A stretch of 64,000 bases of DNA, taken from Roseburia sp. 831b. Lineage in GTDB: Bacteria; Bacillota; Clostridia; Lachnospirales; Lachnospiraceae. Under the pieces are notes generated by a model. That model had not been told where the DNA came from. It did not search any database and saw nothing but the letters and a program-made list of their open reading frames with translations. Shown one piece after another: positions 46,678-55,559 of this stretch. Position numbers and translations under genes: made by a program. Within the stretch, counting starts at the first letter, position 1; every line of letters starts with the position of its first letter. The stretch lies in assembly GCF_001940165.2 (NCBI RefSeq), contig NZ_CP135162.1:2075501-2139500 (forward strand), in the 5' to 3' direction.

Positions 46678-49600
46678 TTATGCGGGATTTTTCCCGATAC
46701 TGTCACTAAGGCTCTGATATAACTCACCCGGATTGATTGGTTTGGTCAGATGTCCGTTCATTCCAGCCGCTAACGATTTTTGCACATCTTCCTCATAAGC
46801 ATTCGCTGTCATGGCAAGAATCGGAACTGTTTTTGCATCTTTCCGGTCTAAACCGCGGATAGCCTGTGTTGTCTCAAGCCCGTTCATCACCGGCATACGG
46901 ATATCCATCAGAATCGCATCATAATGCCCTAATTCACCTGATAAAAACATATCCAGGGCATCCTTTCCGTTCTCCGCGTGCTCAACCTTCATGCCTTTGC
47001 TCTCCAAAAGTCTTCGCGCCACAAAGGTATTGATTTTATTATCTTCTACTAATAAAATACATTTTCCCTTTAAACATGCAAAATCTTCCGCACCGGAATG
47101 GTTCTTTTTGCCTTTTTCTTCAAGCGGTTCTGCTTCTGTCACTGGCAAATCAACTATGATTGTAGTTCCTTTTCCAGGTTCACTTTCAATCTGTAAAACA
47201 CCGCCCATAATCTGAACGAGCTTATCTACAATCGTAAGTCCAAGACCTGTTCCCTGCCATTGAAGATCTGCTCCATTTTGTTCCTGTTCAAACGGTTCTA
47301 GCGCCTTTTTCAAAAATTCAGGACTCATTCCGATTCCATTATCCGAAACTCTGTAACGAATCCAGGTGTCCTCCGTTGGCATTTCCTTTTTCTGCGCTGT
47401 AAACTCAACTTTTCCACCAGACATCGTATATTTGACTGCATTGGATAACAGATTAAAGAAAATCTGTTCCAGACGGACTCTGTCTGCATAGATACATTCC
47501 ACACCACAGTCAATGTTGCAGTAGAACTCCATATTTTTTTCTTTTATAAGAGGACGGATTGTGGTATCAATGGATTCCTCAAAATCGTCTTTTGTAAATA
47601 CGGTAGGGTTCAATACCAGCTTTCCGCTCTCAATTTTGGAAATATCCAAGATGTCATTGATTAAGCCTAGCAAAAACTTGCCGGAACCTTCGATTTTTCC
47701 AAGATAATCGTCTAGTTCTTCCTTGGACTTGCACTCTTTTGCAAGCTCTGTCACACCTAAAATCGCGTTCATCGGTGTTCTAATGTCGTGACTCATCCTT
47801 GCCAGAAAATCACTTTTTGCATAGCTTGCTCGTTCTGCCGTCTCAAGCGCCTGCTCTAAAATGTCCTGTTTTTCCTTTTCCCTTTTTACAATATCATCAA
47901 TATCTGTTCTGGTATTGATGATAAATCCTTTTTCATGGTCCGCATAAGTGTAACGGAGCAGCTTCCGGCGAACAGAGCCGTCCGCCTCTCTCATATCATA
48001 TTCGTAGGTGTAAAATTCTTCCCGCTGAAGATTATGCAAAATATTCGTAAGTGAGACATTGGCAATCAGCTTTTCCATGTCATCTGTCACTGCAACACGG
48101 CGCATGTAATCCGCAACCATCTTGTCATAGTTTTCGTGAAATTCCTCCGGTTTTACAATGCCATCCTTGCTGGAATACATCTTAAAATGCTTGTTCCACA
48201 CATTGATTCCACTCATGTAGTCATAATCAAAGCGGCTTGTCGTATTCACCATCATGTTAAGCATGCGTTCATTTGTAATGTCACGGTTATAGAAAAAGGC
48301 AACCACGTCATCACTCTCCGGGCGTCTTAACATCTTTACATCCACCTGCATCCAGACAATGTCACCGGACTTTTTCCAGACCGCCCAGTATGTCGTCTGA
48401 TAGTCCTCTTTTCCCTCCTGGAACATCTTTAGAAGAGACTCGGTTCCAAGCTTTTGATTTTCTTCGTCTGACAAGTGAATCGCGGTCAGATACTGGCTGA
48501 CACGCTTTTTGTAATCGACAACCGGGAGCTTATCTTCCTCGCCGAGTTCTTTTCGTCCAAAATTGATTTCTTCCACACATTTTTTGGTCAGATTCACACA
48601 GCAGGTCACAACCGTACTTGAAATCGCGTTCTTGTGATAATTAATTTCCTCCTGATAACGCTGTTCCATCAGGGTTTCGCGCGTAATATCCCGGCTGGCA
48701 CCGTAGGCATGTGTTGCGACCTGATTTTCATCTTTTACCGCAAGATAGGTTGTGTGTTTTCTCCACCAGCCATCATGATTCTTGTTTGCAACCCAGAAAC
48801 TTCCAGATACTTTCGGTGCACCGTTTTGCAATTCTTCGTACATGCGAAGAAATTCTTCCCTGGAATCTTCCCTGACATATCCATTTTCAATAAAAAACTC
48901 CGGTACATTCTCAATGACAAGCGGATATTCGTTCAGTTCTGTCGAGGTATCAGTCTGTAAAATCCGTTTCCGTTCGATATCATATTCCCAGACGCTGATA
49001 GAAGCCCCCTCAAGTGCACGCATATATTTTTGCTCACTCTCACGGATTTTCTTTTCCAACAGGGTCTGTTCTGTCACATCATTCATCGTAAAGGCACAGT
49101 AACCCGCATCCTCCTGATAGATGGTTAAGGAAAAGTATCTTTGAAAAATCTTACTGTAAAAAACAGAGTTTCTCTCCTGTCCGCTTCTTTCCACCTGTTC
49201 AATCAGTTTCAGCCAGATTTTTCTTCCTTCCACAAACACATCATAATGGTATTTTCCAATCAGATCATCCGCAGAACATTTGATCAGATTCGCATACGCA
49301 TGGTTTACATAACGATATGTCATATTGGAAACGTTTCCATCCTCATCATATTCCGGTCTTACAATCCCAAACGGAATCGGGCTAAAATCCATGCAGTAAC
49401 GGAACTGTTCGATTCTGGCATTCGACTTATCCTCCGACATAATGCCCCGCACTCTGTGATACAACAATTTTGAAGCAAACGGTTTTGTAATAAAGTCATT
49501 TGCTCCTAGCTCCAATACACGGTTTTCAATCACTTCATTATGTTCTGTTACCGCTATGATAGGCAAAAGGTGATAACGCTCATCTTTTCTTAAAATCTCA

Positions 49601-49800
49601 ATCAACTGGAAACCGTCCATCACCGGCATATAAAGATCAGTCAGCAGAAGATCTACAAACTGTTTTTGCAGAATATCAAGTGCTTCCTGCCCATTTTCGG
49701 CCTGAATAATCACATATTCTTCTTTAAAATATTCGTTCAGGATGACTCTGTTCATCTCGATGTCATCCACTATCAGCATTACCTTTTTACTCGCGTCCAT
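46678..49800 (-). CDS. Hybrid sensor histidine kinase with two receiver domains
   Basis: 1040 residues from the ATG at 49800 (MDASKKVMLIVDD), GAGG 8 bases upstream. Order: N-terminal receiver (Asp55 in LLLTDLYMP), several PAS-like regions (about 130-640), HisKA with the acceptor His at about 671 (FLARMSHDIRTPMN), HATPase_c (NLLSNAVKYT, DNGIGM, GTGLGL) and a C-terminal receiver (Asp966 in AILMDIRMPVMNG). No membrane segment is present, so it senses internal signals. No cognate regulator lies next to it; output is probably by phosphorelay. Confidence 0.93.
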   Translation of the reverse strand: MDASKKVMLIVDDIEMNRVILNEYFKEEYVIIQAENGQEALDILQKQFVDLLLTDLYMPVMDGFQLIEILRKDERYHLLPIIAVTEHNEVIENRVLELGANDFITKPFASKLLYHRVRGIMSEDKSNARIEQFRYCMDFSPIPFGIVRPEYDEDGNVSNMTYRYVNHAYANLIKCSADDLIGKYHYDVFVEGRKIWLKLIEQVERSGQERNSVFYSKIFQRYFSLTIYQEDAGYCAFTMNDVTEQTLLEKKIRESEQKYMRALEGASISVWEYDIERKRILQTDTSTELNEYPLVIENVPEFFIENGYVREDSREEFLRMYEELQNGAPKVSGSFWVANKNHDGWWRKHTTYLAVKDENQVATHAYGASRDITRETLMEQRYQEEINYHKNAISSTVVTCCVNLTKKCVEEINFGRKELGEEDKLPVVDYKKRVSQYLTAIHLSDEENQKLGTESLLKMFQEGKEDYQTTYWAVWKKSGDIVWMQVDVKMLRRPESDDVVAFFYNRDITNERMLNMMVNTTSRFDYDYMSGINVWNKHFKMYSSKDGIVKPEEFHENYDKMVADYMRRVAVTDDMEKLIANVSLTNILHNLQREEFYTYEYDMREADGSVRRKLLRYTYADHEKGFIINTRTDIDDIVKREKEKQDILEQALETAERASYAKSDFLARMSHDIRTPMNAILGVTELAKECKSKEELDDYLGKIEGSGKFLLGLINDILDISKIESGKLVLNPTVFTKDDFEESIDTTIRPLIKEKNMEFYCNIDCGVECIYADRVRLEQIFFNLLSNAVKYTMSGGKVEFTAQKKEMPTEDTWIRYRVSDNGIGMSPEFLKKALEPFEQEQNGADLQWQGTGLGLTIVDKLVQIMGGVLQIESEPGKGTTIIVDLPVTEAEPLEEKGKKNHSGAEDFACLKGKCILLVEDNKINTFVARRLLESKGMKVEHAENGKDALDMFLSGELGHYDAILMDIRMPVMNGLETTQAIRGLDRKDAKTVPILAMTANAYEEDVQKSLAAGMNGHLTKPINPGELYQSLSDSIGKNPA

Positions 49801-49976
49801 CTTATGTACCTCAAGCATTCTCAAACATCATCTAATTTCTAATTTTAAACGAATTTTTGTAAATAGCAACTAGAATTCATACACTTTTCAAAAAAGAATC
49901 CTGTTACATAAAAAAGTTTTTACCGCAGAATTTGCACATTTCGTTTTCTGAGCGGGGAATTGTGACATATATCCTA

Positions 49977-50006
49977 TTGACAATAACTTTACACCAATGC
50001 TATCAT
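49977..50006 (+). promoter_or_regulatory. Promoter upstream of a structured leader region
   Basis: A perfect TTGACA (49977-49982), an 18-base spacer and TATCAT (50001-50006). Transcription would begin near 50013, 540 bases before the decarboxylase start. Confidence 0.65.
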
Positions 50007-50012
50007 GAAAAA

Positions 50013-50412
50013 AAATTTTGGAAAGATGAATTATTCGGAGTCTTTCCAAGCAATTATCCTGGACCACTCATCCCGAGTCAAGGCCATACGGACAGCCGGG
50101 TCCACTGCCGATTGGCAACTTTCGTTGCCTTATTGATTGAGTTAGAAGCTCAAATTTTATAAGTTGGTTCCTTTATAACCAAAATGCGTGAATCGCAGAC
50201 TTGTGAAACGGTCAATAAGAGTAGTAAAAGTATGATTGCTATATAGACTCTGATTATCCCGAATCCTTACATATTGATATCCCACCGGCAGGTAATGCTG
50301 GTTTTTCTGTGATAGAGCGGAAGCTGTATGTTTTATAACTACGTTTTTCGTTGTATTGCATCATCATGGATTTGTAACGCAGGTTATGCACACGCATACC
50401 CTGCGTTTTTTC
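50013..50412 (+). ncRNA. Candidate structured RNA or long leader before the polyamine genes
   Basis: The stretch between promoter and terminator contains several stable stems: TTGGAAAGA/TCTTTCCAA, TGGACC/GGTCCA, GGCAAC-TTTC-GTTGCC, TTGGTT/AACCAA, and a hairpin with a T run at 50284-50307. No convincing gene is present: a 43-codon frame (50005-50136) overlaps the -10 box and lacks a ribosome site. It does not match the riboswitch cores I know. It may be a small RNA, a regulatory leader or decayed DNA. Confidence 0.4.
50376..50412 (+). terminator. Terminator of the structured leader region
   Basis: A perfect 8-bp stem AACGCAGG / CCTGCGTT with a 16-base loop is followed by TTTTTT. Confidence 0.85.
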
Positions 50413-50420
50413 GTCTATTG

Positions 50421-50485
50421 AATTAGGGTAACAAAACATGATTTATCACTTGAAAAACTAGAAATCATGTTTTGTCACCCTAATT
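50421..50485. repeat. 24-bp inverted repeat upstream of the decarboxylase
   Basis: Arms 50421-50444 and 50462-50485 are complementary over 24 bases with one mismatch, separated by 17 bases. It lies 9 bases past the terminator and 71 bases before the decarboxylase ATG. Confidence 0.85.
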
Positions 50486-50556
50486 CTGTAGGAGAAAATT
50501 TCGAGTATTTGTATAAAATTTACCTTACAGATTGTGCAAAAAAGGAGAAACTAGAA

Positions 50557-52023
50557 ATGAATTCAACTACAAACCGCACACCTCTCGACCAGAACCGTGC
50601 GCCAATCCACGAAGCCTTGGAACAATTCCGCCAGATGCGTGTTGTTCCATTTGATGTACCGGGTCATAAACGGGGACGTGGCAATCCAGAACTGACCGCT
50701 TTTCTCGGACAGCAATGCGTCTCTGTCGATGTCAACAGCATGAAGCCTCTTGACAATCTCTGTCATCCGGTCTCTGTCATCCGCGAGGCAGAGCAGCTTG
50801 CCGCCGAAGCCTTTGGAGCTGCGGAAGCTTTTCTTATGGTCGGAGGAACCACAAGTGCCGTGCAGAGCATGGTCTTAACCGCCTGCAAACGTGGCGACGA
50901 GATTATCCTGCCACGTAATGTGCACCGCAGTGTCATTAACGCTTTGGTACTCTGCGGCGCCGTTCCTGTCTATGTAAACCCGGAAGTGGATCACCGCCTC
51001 GGTATCTCGCTTGGCATGAAGCTTTCCCAGGTAGAAAAGGCGATTCAGGAACATCCAAACGCTGTCGCCGTGCTCGTAAACAATCCGACTTATTATGGCA
51101 TCTGTTCTGACCTGCGCGGCATTGTAAAGCTTGCGCACGAACACGGCATGCTCTTCCTTGCCGATGAGGCTCATGGAACCCACTTTTATTTTGGAAAAGA
51201 CTTACCGGTCTCTGCCATGGAAGCCGGCGCCGATATGGCATCCGTCTCCATGCATAAAAGTGGCGGCAGTCTGACACAGTCCAGTTTTTTGCTTGCCGGG
51301 CCAAACGTCCATGCCGGATATGTCAGACAGATTATCAACCTGACACAGACAACTTCCGGCAGTTATCTTTTGATGAGCAGCCTGGATATCTCAAGGCGCA
51401 ACCTCGCACTGCGCGGTGAGGAAATTTTCGGAAAAGTACGGGAAATTGCGGAGTACGCCAGAGCCGAAATCAACTCCATCGGCGGCTACTACGCTTTCGG
51501 CCCTGAGATGATTAACGGTGACTCCATCTATGATTTTGACCCAATCAAGTTAAGTATTCATACGCTAGACATTGGTCTTGCCGGAATCGAGGTCTACGAC
51601 CTGCTCCGCGATGACTATGACATTCAGATTGAGTTCGGTGACATCGGAAATATCTTAGCCTATCTTTCCATCGGCGACCGTATTCAGGAAGTCGAGCGGT
51701 TAGTGAGCGCTCTCGCCGAAATCCGTCGCCGTTACCAGCATGATAAAACGGGTATGTTAAGCCAGGAATATATTGACCCACAGGTTATTGTAAGCCCGCA
51801 GGAAGCCTTCTATGCTGAAAAAGAAAGTCTTCCAATCTTAGAGACAAAAGGAAAAGTCTGCAGCGAATTTGTGATGTGCTACCCGCCTGGAATTCCAATC
51901 TTAGCGCCCGGCGAAATGATTACGGAAGATATTTTAAATTACATTTTGTATGCGAAGGAAAAAGGGTGTAGTATGACCGGTCCGGAAGACCCGGAAATTC
52001 TTCGCCTCAACGTTTTAAAATAA
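50557..52023 (+). CDS. speA: Orn/Lys/Arg decarboxylase, probably arginine decarboxylase (SpeA)
   Basis: 488 residues from the ATG at 50557 (MNSTTNRTPLDQNRA), with AAAGGAG upstream. It is a fold-type I PLP enzyme: FDVPGHKRGRG near the start, VGGTTSAVQSM for phosphate binding, DEAHGTHFYFG, and the Schiff-base lysine in SVSMHKSGGSLTQSS. The C-terminal Orn/Lys/Arg domain is present. The next genes include an agmatinase, which favours arginine as substrate and agmatine as product. Lysine or ornithine cannot be excluded by motif alone. Confidence 0.92.
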   Translation: MNSTTNRTPLDQNRAPIHEALEQFRQMRVVPFDVPGHKRGRGNPELTAFLGQQCVSVDVNSMKPLDNLCHPVSVIREAEQLAAEAFGAAEAFLMVGGTTSAVQSMVLTACKRGDEIILPRNVHRSVINALVLCGAVPVYVNPEVDHRLGISLGMKLSQVEKAIQEHPNAVAVLVNNPTYYGICSDLRGIVKLAHEHGMLFLADEAHGTHFYFGKDLPVSAMEAGADMASVSMHKSGGSLTQSSFLLAGPNVHAGYVRQIINLTQTTSGSYLLMSSLDISRRNLALRGEEIFGKVREIAEYARAEINSIGGYYAFGPEMINGDSIYDFDPIKLSIHTLDIGLAGIEVYDLLRDDYDIQIEFGDIGNILAYLSIGDRIQEVERLVSALAEIRRRYQHDKTGMLSQEYIDPQVIVSPQEAFYAEKESLPILETKGKVCSEFVMCYPPGIPILAPGEMITEDILNYILYAKEKGCSMTGPEDPEILRLNVLK

Positions 52024-52033
52024 GGAGCAGAAA

Positions 52034-52885
52034 ATGGAACTTTGGTTTAGTGAATTGCACACCCCGGATGTAAAACTCAGCATCCGTGTGGAAAAACAAC
52101 TTTTTTCCAAGGAAAGTGATTATCAGCGAATTGACGTTTTTGACAGTCGGGAGTTTGGCCGTATCCTTGCTTTGGATGGAAATATTATGTTAACCGAACG
52201 TGACGAATTTATCTACAATGAAATGATTGTACATGTCCCGATGTCCGTTCACCAGAATGCGAAACGTGTCCTTGTCATCGGTGCCGGGGACGGCGGTGTT
52301 GTAAAAGAGCTGACCCGCTACGAACGCATCGAACACATTGACCTTGTTGAGATGGACCCTATGGTTGTGGAGGTCTGCCGCCGGTACTTACCGGGAAATG
52401 CCTGCCAGCTCGACGATGAGCGCGTCCATATTCATTTTGAAAATGCCTTAAAATTCATGCGTTACCGTGAAAATGAATACGACCTTATCATCGTCGATTC
52501 CAACGACCCTTATGGCCCGTCCGAAGGATTTTTCACAAAAGAATTCTACGGAACCTGTTACAAAGCGCTTCACGAGGATGGCATTATGGTAAACCAGCAG
52601 GGAAGTCCTTTTTACAAACAGGATGCCGATGCCATGCAGCGCAGTCACAAACGAATCGCAAATACGTTTCCCATCAGCCGCGTCTACCAGGCACATATTC
52701 CGACCTATGCGGCCGGTTACTGGCTTTTTGGATTTGCCAGCAAAAAATACCATCCCATCGATTATTTAGACGGGGAAGCATGGAATCACCTGCACTTAAG
52801 AACCCGTTATTACACCACGCGTCTTCATAAGGGTGCCTTCTATTTACCTGCATTCTTAGAAGAAATGCTAATGGAAGTGGAATAG
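52034..52885 (+). CDS. speE: Spermidine synthase-family aminopropyltransferase
   Basis: 283 residues, starting 10 bases after speA with AAGGAG. It has the SpeE layout: an N-terminal small beta domain (DVFDSREFGRILALDG-type), the SAM fold VLVIGAGDGGVVKEL, HIDLVEMDPMVVEVCR and the gate motif IIVDSNDPYGPSEGFF. The family transfers aminopropyl from decarboxylated SAM to putrescine, and some members use agmatine. No speD is in the window. Confidence 0.93.
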   Translation: MELWFSELHTPDVKLSIRVEKQLFSKESDYQRIDVFDSREFGRILALDGNIMLTERDEFIYNEMIVHVPMSVHQNAKRVLVIGAGDGGVVKELTRYERIEHIDLVEMDPMVVEVCRRYLPGNACQLDDERVHIHFENALKFMRYRENEYDLIIVDSNDPYGPSEGFFTKEFYGTCYKALHEDGIMVNQQGSPFYKQDADAMQRSHKRIANTFPISRVYQAHIPTYAAGYWLFGFASKKYHPIDYLDGEAWNHLHLRTRYYTTRLHKGAFYLPAFLEEMLMEVE

Positions 52886-52896
52886 AAAGGAGTCCT

Positions 52897-53754
52897 ATGA
52901 ACAAAAACATTGAAACCTTTATCGGATGTGATGCCGAATATGAGGATGCATCCCTCGTCTTATTCGGTGCTCCGTTTGACAGCACGACAAGCTACCGCCC
53001 CGGCGCACGGTTTGGTTCTTCCGCCATTCGCCACGAAAGCTATGGTTTAGAAACCTACAGTCCTTATCAGGATGAAGATTTAGAGGACTACTCTATTTTT
53101 GACAGCGGGGATTTAGAGCTTTGCTTTGGTTCTTCTAAGGCAGCTCTCTCGGATATCGAAGCACGCGCATCCGAGATTTTATCCGATGGAAAACTTCCGC
53201 TTTTGCTTGGCGGAGAACATCTTGTCACCTTAGGTGCCGTCCGTGCTGCCCTGCAAAAATATCCAGATTTACATATCGTGCACTTTGATGCACACACGGA
53301 TTTGCGCGATGATTACCTTGGTGCCACGCTCAGCCATGCATGCGTCATCCGCCGCTGCCACGACCTCATCGGGGATGGGAAAATCCATCAATTCTGTATC
53401 CGAAGCGGAGAACGGGAAGAATTTCGTTTTGCAAAAGAGCACACGGACCTTCATAAATTCAATTTTGAAGGATTAGAGGAATCGCTTCACGCCATCGGTG
53501 ACGCACCGGTCTATTTTACCATCGATTTAGACTGCCTTGACCCAAGTGCATTTCCGGGAACCGGAACCCCGGAGGCTGGCGGCGTCAGCTTTTTAGAATT
53601 ATTATCAGCAATCGAACTTGTTGCAAAATCAAATGTAGTTGCAATGGATTTGAATGAATTAAGTCCAATGCTTGATGCGAGCGGTGCAAGTACGGCACTC
53701 GCGTGCAAGGTCACAAGAGAGCTGATGCTTTCCGTTTTAAAAAACAAAAAATAA
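52897..53754 (+). CDS. speB: Agmatinase-type ureohydrolase
   Basis: 285 residues, 11 bases after speE with AAAGGAG. The binuclear manganese ligands of the arginase/agmatinase fold are present: GGEHLVTLG, HFDAHTDLRD, and TIDLDCLDPSAFPGTGTPE. It should hydrolyse agmatine to putrescine plus urea. N1-aminopropylagmatine is an alternative substrate in organisms that aminopropylate agmatine first. Confidence 0.93.
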   Translation: MNKNIETFIGCDAEYEDASLVLFGAPFDSTTSYRPGARFGSSAIRHESYGLETYSPYQDEDLEDYSIFDSGDLELCFGSSKAALSDIEARASEILSDGKLPLLLGGEHLVTLGAVRAALQKYPDLHIVHFDAHTDLRDDYLGATLSHACVIRRCHDLIGDGKIHQFCIRSGEREEFRFAKEHTDLHKFNFEGLEESLHAIGDAPVYFTIDLDCLDPSAFPGTGTPEAGGVSFLELLSAIELVAKSNVVAMDLNELSPMLDASGASTALACKVTRELMLSVLKNKK

Positions 53755-53756
53755 GC

Positions 53757-53848
53757 GGTACATTTCTAAGAATTGAAATGTGCATGCCCTAAAAAAATAC
53801 ATGGTACATTTCTGAAAGTTGAAATGTGCATGCCTTGAAAAATAAAAA
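53757..53848 (+). repeat. Two tandem 46-bp hairpin repeats
   Basis: Two head-to-tail copies (53757-53802 and 53803-53848) begin GGTACATTTCT, contain the stem ACATTTC / GAAATGT, and continue GCATGCC and an A run. They lie directly after the speB stop and before the carboxynorspermidine synthase gene. They could stabilise or attenuate the polyamine transcript. Confidence 0.85.
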
Positions 53849-53884
53849 GAAAACGTACACTTTTGGTACGAATTGGAGGAGAAA

Positions 53885-55144
53885 ATGAGTAGAGTTTTAG
53901 TTATCGGCTGCGGTGGTGTTGCTTCCGTTGCCATTCAAAAATGTTGTCAGGTGAGCGAAGTATTCACCGAAATCTGTATTGCAAGCCGCACGAAATCCAA
54001 ATGTGACGCACTTGCTGCAAAGTTAGAGGGCAAAACTGCCACCAAAATTACGACTGCCCAGGTCGATGCTGACAAGGTAGAGGAAGTGATTGCCTTAATC
54101 AACGCTTACAAACCGGAACTTGTCATGAACATCGCCCTGCCTTATCAGGACCTTACCATCATGGACGCCTGCCTTGCCTGCGGCGTCAACTATATGGATA
54201 CTGCAAACTATGAACCGGAAGACATTGAAGACCCGGAATGGAAAGCCATCTATGAAAAACGCTGCAAAGAGGAAGGTTTTTCTGCTTACTTCGACTACTC
54301 CTGGCAGTGGGCATACCGCAAGAAATTTGAGGAGGCCGGCTTAACTGCTCTTCTCGGTTCCGGATTTGACCCTGGTGTCACACAGGCTTACTGTGCGTAT
54401 GCTTTAAAACATGAATTTGACCAGATTGACACCATCGACATCTTGGACTGCAACGGCGGCGACCACGGTTATCCGTTTGCCACAAACTTCAACCCGGAGA
54501 TCAACCTTCGTGAAGTATCCGCTCCGGGAAGCTACTGGGAAAACGGCCACTGGGTTGAGATTCCTGCCATGAGCATCAAACGTGAATACAACTTTGACCA
54601 GGTCGGAGACAAAGATATGTACTTGCTCCACCATGAAGAAATCGAATCTTTAGCCAACACCATCCCCGGCGTCAAAAGAATCCGCTTTTTCATGACCTTT
54701 GGACAAAGCTACTTAACCCATATGAAATGTTTGGAAAACGTTGGCATGCTTTCCACAACTCCTATCGAGTACGAAGGAAAAGAAATCGTTCCTATTCAGT
54801 TTTTAAAAGCATTATTGCCAGACCCTGCAAGCCTTGGTCCACGTACCGTCGGCAAAACCAATATTGGCTGCATCTTTACCGGAACCAAAGATGGAAAACC
54901 AAAAACTTACTATATTTATAATGTATGTGACCATCAAGAGTGCTACAAAGAGGTAGGCTCCCAGGCAATCTCCTATACCACCGGCGTACCAGCCATGTGC
55001 GGCGCCCTCATGCTTTTAACCGGAAAATGGAACAAACCTGGTGTTTATACGGTTGAGGAATTTGACCCAGATCCATATATTGCAGCATTGGATCAGTATG
55101 GACTTCCACATCAGGAGAATTTTGCACCGAAACTGGTGGACTAA
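53885..55144 (+). CDS. Carboxynorspermidine synthase (saccharopine dehydrogenase fold)
   Basis: 419 residues from the ATG at 53885 (MSRVLVIGCGGVAS), with GGAGG 5 bases upstream. An N-terminal Rossmann motif, GCGGVAS, and the saccharopine-dehydrogenase-like body (MDTANYEPEDIEDPEW, ALLGSGFDPGVTQAY) match CASDH enzymes. These reductively couple aspartate semialdehyde with a diamine to give carboxynorspermidine or carboxyspermidine. nspC, the decarboxylase for the next step, follows 415 bases downstream. The amine acceptor here is probably putrescine; agmatine is also conceivable. Confidence 0.9.
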   Translation: MSRVLVIGCGGVASVAIQKCCQVSEVFTEICIASRTKSKCDALAAKLEGKTATKITTAQVDADKVEEVIALINAYKPELVMNIALPYQDLTIMDACLACGVNYMDTANYEPEDIEDPEWKAIYEKRCKEEGFSAYFDYSWQWAYRKKFEEAGLTALLGSGFDPGVTQAYCAYALKHEFDQIDTIDILDCNGGDHGYPFATNFNPEINLREVSAPGSYWENGHWVEIPAMSIKREYNFDQVGDKDMYLLHHEEIESLANTIPGVKRIRFFMTFGQSYLTHMKCLENVGMLSTTPIEYEGKEIVPIQFLKALLPDPASLGPRTVGKTNIGCIFTGTKDGKPKTYYIYNVCDHQECYKEVGSQAISYTTGVPAMCGALMLLTGKWNKPGVYTVEEFDPDPYIAALDQYGLPHQENFAPKLVD

Positions 55145-55183
55145 TTTCGGATGATGCAAAATGCATGCAGGATTTTGTGCGAC

Positions 55184-55322
55184 ATGAATCGTATTCGGGA
55201 AACCACCGCAGGCACGCTCCCGCTACTTGTCGCTCGTAGCGGTACATAAGGTGCTAGAATACAGCACCTAAGTACCGACGGCTCCAAAGTACCTGCTTGT
55301 GGTCTTCCCGAATACGATTCAT
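55184..55322. repeat. 139-bp complex palindromic element
   Basis: Perfect 18-bp outer arms (ATGAATCGTATTCGGGAA at 55184-55201 and its complement at 55305-55322) enclose further paired segments: ACCAC/GTGGT, CGCTAC/GTAGCG, GGTAC/GTACC and a central GGTGCT/AGCACC hairpin. Short GCAAAATGC/GCATTTTGC repeats (55156-55164, 55340-55348) lie outside. The rest of 55145-55559 shows an ACAATTT/AAATTGT hairpin but no gene. Confidence 0.88.
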
Positions 55323-55559
55323 CTCAATAAAGGTTGTGAGCATTTTGCTTATTAGAAATTGAATCTACGGTTTTTATACCCACTGATTTGTGGCATTTTG
55401 CATATTAAAATTTAGTCACTTTTTATGTCATGATTCGGAAGTCAAAAGGTAACTCACAATTTTCCTTTTGGTAAATTGTAAACTGCTTTTTTACACCAAA
55501 ATCATGTTATTTTACAGTTAGATTTAATTAGGATGTTTGACTTTGGAAAGGTTTTTGTA

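Noticed and set aside
50005..50136. 43-codon plus-strand frame in the speA leader
   Set aside because: Its ATG overlaps the promoter -10 box and no ribosome site is present.
50254..50439. 61-codon minus-strand frame (MFCYPNS...)
   Set aside because: It begins within the inverted repeat, has no ribosome site and runs across two terminator-like hairpins.
55008..55247. Minus-strand frame across the 139-bp palindrome
   Set aside because: It overlaps the end of carboxynorspermidine synthase and the palindrome, with no ribosome site or family motif.
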